This document shows, piece by piece, positions 36,587 to 48,118 of a DNA stretch of 64,000 nt. Every line of letters begins with the position of its first letter. Within the stretch, counting starts at the first letter, position 1. The notes beneath the pieces are model-generated. The model worked only from the letters and a program-made list of their open reading frames with translations. It searched no databases and had not been told where the DNA came from. The stretch spans positions 5,868,355 to 5,932,354 of the forward strand of contig CM042970.1 in assembly GCA_023678885.1 (NCBI GenBank), given 5' to 3'. The translations under genes were made by a program, and so were the position numbers. Source of the stretch: Pogostemon cablin. Taxonomy: Eukaryota > Streptophyta > Magnoliopsida > Lamiales > Lamiaceae.

Positions 36587-37125
36587 TGTGAGACAGTTTC
36601 ACGTATACGTGAGACAAATTAAAAGTGATAACATCATTAATGAAAAGTGATACTCAATCAATAAAAAGTGATAATGGTGCAATAAATTATTTCATGAAAA
36701 ATATATAGTATAAATAAAAAGTGATAATATTGTATAGTGAAAGTGATAACATTTTATAACTTGAGACGGATTAAAAGTGATAACAACATTAATAAAAAGT
36801 GATACTCAATCGATGAAAAGTTATAATGGTGTAGTAAACTATTTTATAAAAAATATATAGTATAAATAAAAAATGATAACATTTTATAGCGAAAGTAATA
36901 ATATTTTCTAACGTGAGACAGATTAAAACTGATAACATAATTAATAAAAAGTGATACTCAATCGATGAACAGTGAGAATGTTACAGTAAACTATTTCATG
37001 AACAGCATATAGTATAAATAGAAAGTGATAACATTTTATAGCGAAATTGGAAACATTTTATAAATAAAGTGATAACTATTTAAGAAAGCGTAAAATGATC
37101 TCACTATAAGATGGACTCACACAAT
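36587..37125. repeat. Tandem array of GTGATAA hairpin-MITE units
   Basis: Three to four imperfect units of about 120-150 bp carry AAAAGTGATACTCAATC(G/A)AT, TATAGTATAAATA and GTGATAACATTTTATA. They start and end with GTGAGAC/GTCTCAC-like words. The array is a locally amplified version of the single copy at 62070-62285. Spacers are not unique, so it is not CRISPR-like. Confidence 0.7.
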
Positions 37126-37255
37126 ACTAGCTCTTGTTTTCGTTTGGAAAATCAAATTTTAGTTTACAAAACTCATACCTAAATTTTAAAAATCTCCCAT
37201 ATACATGCTAATAAAATATGTAATTTTCATTTTTCAACATACTCATCTTCCATAC

Positions 37256-37274
37256 ACTCTCTCTCTCTCTCTCT
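37256..37274. repeat. (CT)n microsatellite
   Basis: Nine CT units within a pyrimidine-rich stretch. Confidence 0.9.
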
Positions 37275-37359
37275 CCATTCCTCAATTAATATTTTTTTTT
37301 CATATTTCTTTATGAGAATGAATTAAAAACTTATTGAAATATAATTAAATGGGTTAGTT

Positions 37360-37530
37360 GCAAAAAAAACCACGAACTTTAATCCTATTGCAAATTAATC
37401 CTCACTTTTGAGAAATTGTAAAAAAAAAAACACCACCTTTAAGTATTGTTGCAAAATAAACCCAATTTTTTACTAAATAGGGTTTTTTTGGATTTTTTTG
37501 CAACAATATTTAAAGGTTGTGGTTTTTTTA
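37360..37530. mobile_element. Short foldback MITE in an ankyrin-gene intron
   Basis: GTTGCAAAAAAAACCACGAA on the left pairs with a diverged GCAACAATATTTAAAGGTTG plus TGGTTTTTTT on the right. Inner words TTGCAAATTAATCC and GTTGCAAAATAAACCC repeat the pattern. It sits immediately upstream of the splice acceptor of the ankyrin exon at 37532. Confidence 0.5.
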
Positions 37531-37531
37531 G

Positions 37532-38067
37532 GGGTTTTAGAAGTGATGTTCAATGAAAAACCAAGTCTCATCCATACGAGAGATGATAAAGGAAGGAACC
37601 CCCTTCACTATGCTGCATTATTAAGGTTTCTTGAAGATATTGGTATTTTGCGAACACGACCTTCTCAAAATGCAACTAAAAGAGACAGTCATGGTTTTCA
37701 ACCAATTTATTTGGCATCAATGAATGGCCATGTTGATGTCGTTCGTCTCTTAATCCAAGATTTTTCCGAACCAACTAAACTGGTCGACGTAATTGGTCGT
37801 AATATCCTACATGTTGCTGCTGCGTATGGAAGATCAAACGTGGTTAGTTTTGTTCTTGAGATCCCTAATCTAGCAGAGTTAATTAACATGCAAGATAGTG
37901 AAGAAAATACACCTCTTCATTTGGCCACCATGTCGTGGCGTCCCAAGATAGTGCATACGTTGACATGGGACAAGAGGGTGGATTTAAAAACTTTCAACGA
38001 TGAATGAATGTCTGCGTTGGATATTGCTAATGAAAGTATGTCGGTGGCCGGTGCTTCATACGACCAG
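37532..38067 (+). pseudogene. Ankyrin-repeat gene 1, 3' ankyrin exon only
   Basis: A splice-acceptor-like TTTTTTAG precedes a frame with four ankyrin-type repeats: GRNPLHYAAL, FQPIYLASMNGHVDVVRLLI, GRNILHVAAAYGRSNVV and NTPLHLATMSWRPKIV. This is the organisation of plant ACD6-like ankyrin proteins, which carry a C-terminal PGG membrane domain; no PGG domain is found downstream. A TGA at 38005-38007 stops the frame where the second copy has GGA. The exon would end at CAG 38065-38067 before GTATATATG. The 5' exons of this gene are absent. Confidence 0.85.
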
Positions 38068-38589
38068 GTATATATGCACTTTCTCTATGTGTTGGAATTT
38101 GAAAAGGAAAAATGGGAGTATAAGTTAGTTGACGCAAGGGAGATTGATGTTGTATCGAAAAGTATGGGTGAAATGGTAGTGGGTAGTACATGCTTTGAAA
38201 ATAGGATTTTTTTTTATCACTAAACCACCCATTGATACATACGAGTTAAGATCTTACTAAATCATATTTGACATTTATTTTTACATATCACATAAAAAAA
38301 TAAAGAAAAAGAATTTTTATTGATATCGATATTAATATTTGATATATTCGTAAATCTGAGGTACCAATATTTTTAACGATATCAATATTTTAAATACTGA
38401 TTATATTATTAAAAAATAAATATCATTAGAAGATGAGATAATATTATATTAAACCAAATACACATTTTTCATTCTTGTTGAAGTAAGATGTTACAAACAT
38501 CACTATTGTTGGATTACTACTAACTATCAATTTCTTCATTTACCAACACTTTTATATTCACATCTAAGCAACTAATTGATTATGCATAG

Positions 38590-38850
38590 ATGTATGATGA
38601 TGCAGAGTGATCCGGTAGATGATGTAGAGATGTACGATGACTATGACTTGTATATAGCAACAAAAATAACAATATTGATGATTTCAAATAGGTTCTTAAT
38701 CGAGTTTCAGCAGTAACAGATAATGGTAGCGATTTGAACAGGTTGGACCTAGTTGGAGAACATTTATTCACATAGCATCCACACATGGACTAAGATATAG
38801 TCAATTTCGTAGCTGCTAAAAACCACCTCTTTAGAATATGCATACCCAAA
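38590..38850 (+). pseudogene. Ankyrin-gene 5' exon relic
   Basis: Similar to the first exon at 39539 but broken: DDVEMYDDYDLYIATK, a frameshift, then RFLIEFQQ-like and NGSDLNRLDLVGEHLFT, then stops. The closest relative is the relic at 41637-41885 (offset about 3045 bp). Confidence 0.65.
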
Positions 38851-39538
38851 TTTCCATGCAATTTTCTTACTGCTTGCACAAGTTATGATGTGTTGGGGAT
38901 ATCGAATTTTCATGAAAATCATCCATTGATACACACGGGTTAAGAGCTTGCTAAATCATATTTGACATTTCTTTTTACATATCATGGCTCATATCATATA
39001 AAAAAAATAAAGAAACATAATTTTACTAATATCGATATCGATATTGATATTTGGTATCCATTGATATATTCATAAATTTGAAGTATCAATATTTTTATTG
39101 ATATCAATATTTATATGGGGACTTGGAGAATAATCTTGGAGTATACGTACTTGGTTAACTAATAACTAACATACTAACATTTGCCGATTAAAATAAAAAT
39201 ACAATAAAAAACTAAGGAAAATGAACGGAAGGCGTGACATTAAGTTGTGGTTAGAATGATAAAGTGAAATGTTTTTAGTGGTATTAAGTGACGAAAACAG
39301 CTAGCTAGCAAATACATTCATATTTATTTAGCTCATTATTATCATGTATATCCTAACACCAATTTAGAATTAAGCATTCTCACAGGCAATTCATTTCCCT
39401 TCACCTACAGAAAAGACATTTAGATTTTTATGAATTAAGCTATCTGCAATATCACTCTTGTTGGATTATTGCTAACTCTTAATTTCTTCATTCACCAACA
39501 CTTTTGTATTTACATCTAAGCAGCTAGTTTTCTTCAAA

Positions 39539-41098
39539 ATGGGCGGCATGGGCATAGAGTTTTTTGGCCAGCCAAGTGAAAGGGATGATATCAATATGCG
39601 TTTGGGTCATTTGATAAAAGATAAAGATGCAGAAATTTTTTCGATCGTTGATGAAGAGATGTATGCTAACTACAAGTTTTATTTAGCAGCAAAAAATGGC
39701 GATCTTGAAGGATTCAAAAATGTTCTTGATCAAGTTTCAGAAGGAGCAGATAGTGGCGATGTTTTGAGCCGATTAGACTTGGTTGGAGATACATTTCTTC
39801 ACATAGCAGCTGCACATGGAAATGAAGATTTAGTCTATTACATTGCTGCTAAAAAATGATCTCTTGCTTTATCCCAGAATTATTATGGAGATACAACTTT
39901 ACATGTTGTTGCAAAAGCTGAAAATGTATCGATGGTTGAAGATCTGCTGCTGATTCATCGAGATTTTCTAGTCTTGAAGCCCATTCCTGATGATACAGGA
40001 GATAAGAATAATCTATTGAGGGTAAAAAAATAAAAGAGAAAATACAGTCTTACATGAAGCACTAATATCCATACCCATATCAATAGTCCTGGACGCTTGG
40101 TTGAAGGAGATCTAGAGCATGGAGATCCAGAGCTGTTATCCATACCCATATCCAATAGTTGGACCATTCCTAGACGTTTGGTTGAAGAAGATCCAGAGCT
40201 ATTGTATTATGAAAACAAGATTGGAGAATTTGCCCTGTATTTTGCAGCAAAACATGGTTCTGCATACTTCGTTTCTTTGGCTCTTCGATCATCAGCAGAC
40301 GAAGAACGCCTTATTCAGCTATTCAAGAAGGAATCTCCCATTCTCGTAGCAATAATGTGGAAGAATAGAGGTATTTTTTTTAAATTGGCTTACAAAATAT
40401 TGTTGATTAGATGTGTTGGAAAAGTTCTCATTGAATATCTATGTTTTAATGTCTCATAAAGCAATCTTTGTTAATGGTTGAACATAGATTTTAATGAGAA
40501 GATAATTAAACCAAAATCCACATTGCTAATGCTTTTTCTCTTTTTTTTAAAAACTTTTTTTAGGGTTTTAGAAGTGATGTTCAATCAGAAACCAAGTCTC
40601 ATCCATACGAGAGATGATAAAGGAAGGAACCCCCTTCACTATGCTGCATTATTAGGGTTTCTTGAAGATATTCGTTTCTTGCGAACACGGCCTTCTAAAA
40701 ATACAACCAAAAGAGACGATCATTATTCTCTACCAATTCATTTGGCATCAATGAATGGCCATGTTGATGTTATTCGTCTCTTAATCCAAGATTTTTCCGA
40801 ACCTACTAAGCTGGTCGACGTAATGGGTTGTAATATCCTACATGTTGCTGCTGCGAATGGAAGATCAAACGTGGGTGGTTTTGTTCTTGAGAGCCCTAAT
40901 CTAGCAGAGTTAATTAATTTGCAAGATAATGAAGAAAATACACCTCTTCATTTGGCCACCATGTCGTGTCGTCCTAAGATAGTGCATACATTGACATGAG
41001 ACAAGAAGGTGGATTTAAAAACTTTCAATGACGAAGGAATGTCAGCGTTGGATATTGTTAATGAAAGTATGTCGATGGCCGATGCTTCATACGACTAG
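39539..41098 (+). pseudogene. Ankyrin-repeat gene 2, most complete copy, disabled
   Basis: Opens MGGMGIEFFGQPSERDD at 39539 and continues with EEMYANYKFYLAAKNGDLEG and LVGDTFLHIAAAHGNEDLVY. An in-frame TGA at 39857-39859 interrupts before further ankyrin sequence (YYGDTTLHVVAKAENVSMVE). Around 40067-40203 a segment of about 70 bp is duplicated in tandem. The downstream exon, 40564-41098, repeats the four-ankyrin block of gene 1 but carries its own TGA at 40997-40999 (TGG in copy 1) and TAG at 41096-41098 (CAG in copy 1). No PGG domain exon follows. Some frames remain long, so decay is recent. Confidence 0.82.
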
Positions 41099-41636
41099 GT
41101 ATATATGCACTTTCTCTATGTGTTGGAATTTGAAAAAGAAAAATGGGAGTATAAGTTAGTTGACGCAAGGGAGATTGATGTTGTATCGAAAAGTGAGGGT
41201 GAAATGGTAGTAGGTAGTACATGCTTTGATAATGAGTTTTTTTATCACTTAGTTGGCTTGTGGAAAACCACCCATTGATACACGCGAGTTAAGATCTTGC
41301 TAAATCATATTTGACATTTATTTTTACATATCACATAAAAAAATAAAAAAAGAATTTTTATTGATATCGATATCGATATCGATATTAATATTTGATATAT
41401 TCGTAAATTTGAGGTACCAATATTTTTAACGATTTCAATATTTTAAATACTGATTATATTATTAAAAAATAAATATCATTAGAAGATGAAATACTATTAT
41501 GTCAAATACACATTTTTCATTCTTGTTGAAGTAAGATGTTTGAAACATCACTCTTGTTGGATTACTACTAACTCTCAATTTCTTCATTTACCAACACTTT
41601 TATATTCACATCTAAGCAACTAATTGATTACGCATA

Positions 41637-41885
41637 GATGTATGATGATGCAGAGTCATCCGGTAGATGATGTAGAGATGTACGATGACTATAACTTGTA
41701 TATAGCAACAAAAAATAACAATCTTGATGATTTCAAAGAGGTTCTTGATCGAGTTTCAAAAGCAGCAGATAATGGTAACAATTTGAACAGGTCGGACCTA
41801 GTTGGAGAACATTTATTCACATAGCATTCACACATGGAAATGAAGATATAGTCAATTTGGTAGCTGCTAAAAACCATCTCTTTAG
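41637..41885 (+). pseudogene. Ankyrin-gene 5' exon relic, second copy
   Basis: Reads MYDDYNLYIATKNNNLDDFK, then VLDRVSKAADNG, then LVGEHLFT and stop; it then decays. It is better preserved than its partner at 38590-38850, which has lost one base in the ATAAAAATAAC region. Confidence 0.65.
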
Positions 41886-42651
41886 AATATGCACACCCAA
41901 ATTATCATGCAATTTTCTTACTGCTTGCACAAGTTACGATGTGTTGGGGATATTAAATTCTCATGAAAAATCATCCATTGATACACACGGGTTAAGAGCT
42001 TGCTAAATCATATTTGACATTTCTTTTTACCTATCATGGCTCATATCACATAAAAAAAATTAAAAAAAATAATTTTACTGATATCGATATTGATATTTGA
42101 TATATCCATTGATATATTCATAAATTTAAGGTATCAATATTTTTATCGATATCGATATTTATAAGGGGGTTTGGAGAATAATCTTGGAGTATATGTGTTT
42201 GGTAAACTAATAACTAACATACTAACATTTACCGATTAAAATAAAAATAAAATAAAATAAACTAAGAAAAAAGAACAAAAGGGGTGACATTAGGTTATGG
42301 TTTAGGAATGATAAAGTGAAATATTTTTAGTGGTAATAAGTGACGAAAACAACTAGCTACAAATATATTCTTAGGTTATTATCATGCATATCTTAACACC
42401 AATTTCAAATTAAGCACTCTCATAGGCAATTCATCACTTGAAAGAAACAAATATTCCTTCCGAATTAAGAATTCTCATAGGCAATTTATCACTTGAAAGA
42501 AACAAATATTCCCTTCACCCACAAAAAGAAACTTATATTTTTATGAATTAAGTTATTTGGAACATCATTCTTGTTGGATAACTGCTAACTCTTAATTTCT
42601 TCATTCACCAACACTTTTGTATTCACATCTAAGTAGCTAATTTTCTTCGAA

Positions 42652-42858
42652 ATGGGTGGCATAGATCAAGATTTTGATGACCAGCCACGTGAAAGTTGTT
42701 GGGTTTGCTCCAAAATAGTTGGCCTAAAAGGAGAAATAAAAGAAGCTCACGAAGAATTAAAAATAGCCCATATTATTAATGAAAAAGGTTGGACCATTAT
42801 TTGTATTAATGATAAGGCACAAATTGAATACCCGGGATTAATTGAAGTTGATATTTGA
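42652..42858 (+). pseudogene. Ankyrin-gene N-terminus, third copy, truncated
   Basis: Starts MGGIDQDFDDQPRES, like MGGMGIEFFGQPSERDD of gene 2, and shares its leader. After 15 residues the sequence diverges (CWVCSKIVGLKGEIKEAHEE) and stops at 42856-42858 with no ankyrin repeat. This is either a truncated copy joined to unrelated DNA or a different first exon. Confidence 0.5.
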
Positions 42859-42859
42859 T

Positions 42860-43940
42860 CGCAATTTTCTTTATGCGAAATAAAGAGCAAGTGTACTCTT
42901 GTCTTGTAGGCACGGGCTGCCAAATTTAATTATCGAACCATGTGAATTTAGGATTTGTGGCCTTTAGGTATAACATCGTGATTAGTTTAGAACGATCGAA
43001 TATGAGGTTTAAAAGCAAAATAAGGAAAAATAAATCTAATTACAATATTTTTTTTATTTTCATTGCGATGGTAGCTTTCATGAAGCACTCAAACAATTAA
43101 TCATTCAACATCTTTAATTGTTTTCTATTTTTAAGCTATATCATGGCAAGGATGATCACGATTTTCTCCTACTCCCAATGGACATGGTGAATAGAATGTA
43201 TATTATTTTCACAATCCCTAAAAGGTTCCTAAAATCGACTACAAGTCTTATCATTCCCTTTGGTGATGTTTGTTTTGAGTTTAAGTTGATTTAATAAATT
43301 AGTGAATAGTGTTATTATATATTTGTTATGTTTGTTTTGGGTTTATGTAGGGTAGATTTAGACTTTATGTCAAATCAAGTATTAATTGATGTGAAAGTAG
43401 AGGAGAGAGAAAGAAAGAAAAAAATATTAATTGAGGAGAGAGAATATATTGGAGGGAGTGGGTAAGTGGTAATAGGGTATGTAGATGTATATAAGGGAGA
43501 TTTAATGAGATTTATTAAATTTAAACCTGGAAGATTAAACTCAAGTGAACATAAGTACTAGGTTTACGTTGGCTTTGGTACCCTCACTAACTCGATTATC
43601 GGTCTTGATTAATCTCATCAATGTTCGTTTATGTAGTTTTAAACATAGGAAGGTTTTGGCCAAGTTCCCCCATATTATTCTTCATGCAATAAATGGAAAA
43701 AATTCACATATGATAATCATGCAAAGCAACTAAGGTGAAAACAACAACAAGACATGTTGATACACAATACACACAATAATCACAATGCACTATTACCTAA
43801 GGCATTAATCACAAATTAAAGCATGTATTCAAATTCCATAATGGAACCAATCAAAGCCGAAAATTCAATCAAGACATTTTCATAATTTAATCAATAATCA
43901 TGTCATCAATCAACCACTAAAACAAAGAAAATATAAAAAT
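42860..43940. other. Spacer, no gene recognised
   Basis: Moderately AT-rich. Some parts (43540-43700) look like old retrotransposon sequence but no domain can be read. Confidence 0.4.
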
Positions 43941-43944
43941 AATA

Positions 43945-44228
43945 GATAAAGTCTTTTGTGAGACGGGTTATTTGTGAGATGGGTGTGAGACGGGTCTACC
44001 CATCACTAAAGTATGCTTATTTTATAAATAAAGTATGTTTAAGGGTTGTTAAAAATGTTTTCTAAAGTATGTTGGATTATGCATTAAAATCTGATTTTAG
44101 TGTTTTATAATATGATTTATTATTAACATACTTTAACAATAAGCATACTTTATCTATACAATAAGCATACTTTAGTAATGGGTCGACCCGTCTCACAAAT
44201 AACCTATCTCACAAGAGTGTGTCTCAAA
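43945..44228. mobile_element. Foldback MITE, copy 2 (GAGACGGGT family)
   Basis: Same order of motifs as 7786-8085: GTGAGACGGGTTATTTGTGAG on the left, TAAAGTATGCTTATT inside, GGGTCGACCCGTCTCACAAA and CTCACAAGAGTGTGTCTC on the right. The left arm carries an extra GATGGGTGTGAGACGGG. Confidence 0.7.
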
Positions 44229-44299
44229 ATAATAAGTAAGATTAAATTTCATCTAATCTGATATTATTAATATTTTTTATTCAATTTGTAACTCGATTT

Positions 44300-44700
44300 A
44301 AAACTTCAATTGATCTATAAATATGTAATTGAATCATAAAAATGTACAATTGAGTCATAAATATATACAATCGAGTAAAAAATATGTACAATCAAGTCAT
44401 ATCATATAATATATACAATCGAGTCATTTACTTTATCCGAGTCAAGACTATTTTTGTAAATTTAAGGATTAAAAAATTTTATTAGTAAATATAAAATATA
44501 AAAGAACTTTGATATAAAAAAATAGGGACACACTCTTATAAAATGGGCGGTGAGATTGATCGATCCATTATTAAAATAACTCATTATATATAGGTAAAAT
44601 GACAAAAATATCATCGACTAAATTGGTGACTCGATTAAAAAGCTTTAATCGAGTCATGAATATGTACAATCAAATCACAAAAATATATATAATTTAATCA
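44300..44700. repeat. Minisatellite-like (ATACAATCGAGTCATAAATATGT) units
   Basis: About five units of about 25 bp between 44310 and 44430, and two more around 44640-44700 after an unrelated insert. The shared word is AATCGAGTCAT. Confidence 0.6.
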
Positions 44701-44991
44701 TATATTTTAAGTGAGTCAACAACCGAGTTAGATATTTTGACAAATACTTTAAAAAATAAGGTAATAAGAAAAAGACAAACTCCCTTGTGAAACTTAATTT
44801 TTGTGAGACAGATTTGAGTCGGGTACCCATTTGAGATTTAACCAGTTATCATTTCTAAATTTTTTAATAAATTAGTTTTTCAAATCCCTTGAAATATGCA
44901 AACTAGTATAGATTAAGGAGAGAAAAATGTCTTTTATCAAATTCCAATACTTCCATCGACGAAAGAAAGAAGAAAGAGATAAATGAGAGTC

Positions 44992-45230
44992 TTACATTAT
45001 GTCGTTTCCTTGTTATAGTATGTCTTTGAACGACTATAATATGTAATTTCTGCGATATTGTATGTTGAGATTTTGTAAACCCTCCATCCCATTTTAATGT
45101 TATTAGTATTTTATGTAAAATGTCTTACAGTATGTCGTTTCCTTGTTATTGTATGTCGCTAAACGACTATAATATGTAATTTCTGTGATATTGTATGTTG
45201 AGATTTTGTAAACTCTCCATCTCATTTCAA
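44992..45230. repeat. Two-copy tandem duplication, about 133 bp
   Basis: GTCGTTTCCTTGTTAT occurs at 45001 and 45134, followed in both by AACGACTATAATATGTAATT, then GATATTGTATGTTGAGATTT, up to a Stowaway-like start CTCCATC(C/T)CATTT. Confidence 0.8.
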
Positions 45231-45463
45231 TATTTACATATTTCTATTTTGGACGTCTCATTTCAATCTTTACGTTTTCCTATTTGAAATATGAGACCCA
45301 CCTAAAACAATTAATATATCACCATGAGACTCATACCCAACACTAATACACCTACCCACTCTACATTAAATATTTTATCTTTTCACCCACTATCTATTAA
45401 AATATTATATTTTTTAATCAACGTGCAAAAAGCAAATATAAACATTGAAACAGAATGGAGGAG
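45231..45463. mobile_element. Stowaway-like MITE, diverged ends
   Basis: CTCTCCATCTCATTTCAATATT at about 45213 pairs with AACATTGAAACAGAATGGAGG at about 45442-45462. The interior has the family's ATTTTGGACGTCTCATTTCAA and TTAATCAACGTGCAAAAAGC. Confidence 0.6.
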
Positions 45464-45487
45464 GTGCTTCTAAATAAAAGAACAGGT

Positions 45488-45831
45488 CACGTGCTGACAT
45501 GCCCCACCACACGTGCATTAGCATTCCAATTATCGTCAAAAATCGAGCTAAGGAAGCAGAATCATCGATACGCAAAAGGAAAACCGGCAAACGCCAAACC
45601 GACTACATGTCCTTGTGGCGGGCCCCGTATCATTACCGACAACGATCCACGAATTTAGACGTTGCCGTACAACCGCGGTGCACCCGATCATTTCTTCCTA
45701 GATCTCGAGGAAATTCTGACCCCCACCCTGCTCCCGCCACGTGTCCCCACCGCCCATCCCCTTCATTTCAATTACTTTATCCACTCCAGCCGACAATCCT
45801 GGGCACACCCCTCACGTCTTTATTACACGTG
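45488..45831. promoter_or_regulatory. Dense cluster of G-box/ABRE and DRE/CRT cores
   Basis: Palindromic CACGTG occurs at 45488-45493, 45510-45515, 45738-45743 and 45826-45831, with a CACGTC at 45813-45818. DRE/CRT cores are at 45598-45603 (ACCGAC), 45635-45640 (ACCGAC) and 45789-45794 (GCCGAC). The patch is GC-rich within AT-rich DNA. Such combinations bind bZIP (ABF/ABI5) and CBF/DREB factors in cold- and drought-responsive promoters. No gene starts directly downstream. The nearest candidate target is the dehydrin at 52905. Open frames across the patch show no family. Confidence 0.45.
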
Positions 45832-45899
45832 GCCACCCATGAGTGGATTAAGGTTTTCAATTCGCCATTGCGGTAGACAGATTGACAGATGGCTTTTTT

Positions 45900-47990
45900 A
45901 ATATATCTACTTTATAAATTATTTTATTTAATTAAAATGTTACTGTAGACTATTTTGGTTAGATCGTTTCATACTTGTGTGTAAACTGTGTTGATGTGAT
46001 ATTTATATATTTTCAACAAATCAATAATTTTTTGTTGAATATTATTGATGATTTTTATCTTAATCAACACAATAATGGAGTTATTTCAATAATTCATTTG
46101 TTTAATATTAATGCAACAGAAAAATAAGGATTGGAGTACCTATAAATTCAAAGAATAATTTGTACTTCTTGACTTCTATGAATAATGAAAGATTATTGGT
46201 CATAAATCTTATTATTTCTTTGAAATAATATTATTTACTCATATTAACTAGTAATCTATTATATTATTTGATTAAATAATATGAAATCTTTCCCCAAATC
46301 TTCAATATATTATTTATTTCATTAATTTATTTTAACAATATCATTCATACTTTTAAGAATAAAATAGTAATATTTCATCTAATAACTTCAGATTTATTTT
46401 AATTTTAAAAGTATCACTTCATTTAAAACATAAAATATTGTACATTTTACTTATTGTAAAGAAATATTTATTTTCAAAAAAATCAATAAAATGAGTCAAT
46501 AAAATATTCACATACAAAGTATGGTGATACAATTTTATAATAACTATGTGAAGAGCTGTTTCACGAAATTTTCTAAAAGACGAAAATTGAGGAGGAACAT
46601 CTCACATTATATTTGGATTAGACAGGGATCACTTTGAATCGATTAATACTCCCTCTTCTGTCATAAAATACGACACTTTTTTTTTATAAAGAGATTAAGA
46701 GATATAATAATTTAAAGTGTAGTGGGTAGATATAATATTTTAATTTGTATAGTATTGAATAATTCTATAAATGATGTTGGTGAGCCTTATATGAACATAT
46801 TAATTGTTTTGTGTGTTTTATATACTTAGAAAAATAAAAATATGTTAATTTCTGTGAGGTAACCTAAAATAGAAAATGCATTAATTTTTTTGCGGACAGG
46901 TAGAATATAATTTTTAAAATAAAAAAAATTAAAATACCTTACGTCTATTCATCTTTAAAAAATTGTTTGCAGTTCATCAGGCAAATATCAAATGTTTATT
47001 CAAAATCAAATAGTTAGAAAAATATAAATAACTATTTCTAATTTGTTTCACCAAACTTTATCTCACGTCCCATGGAAGATTTGATTTCTTTCATAAACTT
47101 GTGATTTTAATATATATTACTTGTACAATCAGTATTCACCACCGAATTTAATTTTCGAGTCCACTTAAGTGCATGGTCCCTTGGTGCAAAAAAGTGAGAA
47201 CATAGTATTGATAAAACCTATTTTTATGTTTTTCTTATAATAAAGAGAATTCATATCAAGGTACTATTTCGTTGTCACTACCTAGCTTGCGTGATGCAAT
47301 TGATATTTTCCTCTTATTTAAGATATAATACTACAATATATTTAATAGAATAATCTTAATCGTATATAAAAAAAAGAAAAAGAAAAGAAAAGAGTGAGAG
47401 AGATAGAGAAATGAGTATAATTTAACTTTGATATTAAAATTGAGAATGGAGACACAAACTCTGAACTAGCTAATTATTAATTAAGAATCAATCCTTATCA
47501 GGTAAAAAAAAATTCACAATTCAAATTTTTATTTTTTATTTATTATATTTAATATTTAATTTCATTCACCCTCAAAATTTATACATAATTTTTGAAATAT
47601 TAATTAATCTATGCGGTATAAAGTATAAACATTCTCACAAATCACACTACCATAATAACCGAAATGCCACCCTCTTTTCATCATTATAGGATGGAGAGAG
47701 GTGGTACGTGAAGGCAACCCTACCCCAAACTATATTTTTACTCCAATATTTAATTATAGTATACTAATAGTATATACTTTCTATGTTTCATAATACTCTC
47801 CTCATTTGTTAAAATCCTTCTAAAAAAACTTATCCAACAAATTAATTTGTACAGTTATGGTTTAATTGGATCTTGAAAAAATTAATATTCAATAATGCAT
47901 ATTATTACAAATTACAATGACAATAGAAGAACATGATACACCAAAGTCGTAAGCGATCTTTAATAATGAAAATACAGAGTGGTTCGGGCA
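45900..47990. other. AT-rich spacer with one Stowaway-like element
   Basis: A MITE lies at about 46649-46906 (ACTCCCTCTTCTGTCATAAAAT; right end degraded, GCGGACAGGTAG). Otherwise no gene or RNA is recognised. Confidence 0.5.
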
Positions 47991-47997
47991 GCACAAT

Positions 47998-48029
47998 GGC
48001 CACGTCATGAAATGATGAGGCCACGTCAG
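47998..48029. promoter_or_regulatory. Two direct GGCCACGTCA motifs (ABRE-like)
   Basis: The 10-mer GGCCACGTCA is present with CACGTC cores at 48001-48006 and 48022-48027, 21 bp apart, that is two helical turns. The reverse complement TGACGTGGC contains the ABRE-type ACGTGGC. They are now about 4.75 kb upstream of the dehydrin TATA box. Without the copia insertion (one target duplication removed) they would be about 200 bp from it, a normal position for ABREs. Confidence 0.55.
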
Positions 48030-48118
48030 TAAAATGGAGCAGTTGATTCTTTCGTGATCTGGCGAATGGCCTTTCGGCCTTTAATCTTTGTTTTACTTTT
48101 GAACTTTTTTTTTTCTTT

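Larger units (their letters stand above)
37532..42650. repeat. Large direct duplication, period about 3.04-3.1 kb
   Basis: 37532-39540 corresponds to 40564-42650 in the same order. It covers the ankyrin exon, the GATATCGATAT-rich spacer (38320 and 41366; 39030 and 42085), the 5' exon relic (38593 and 41637) and the TTGTTGGATTACTACTAAC leader. The offset grows from about 3032 at the left to about 3113 at the next start codon (39539 and 42652). This is a tandem gene duplication. Confidence 0.85.

Noticed and set aside
36587..37125. CRISPR-like array
   Set aside because: Units are long, imperfect and contiguous with no unique spacers, and the DNA is plant nuclear. It is a MITE-derived tandem repeat.
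45455..45901. Three overlapping plus-strand frames in the GC-rich patch
   Set aside because: Frames are long only because the patch is GC-rich. No domain, splice logic or codon preference singles one out. The motif cluster explains the composition better.
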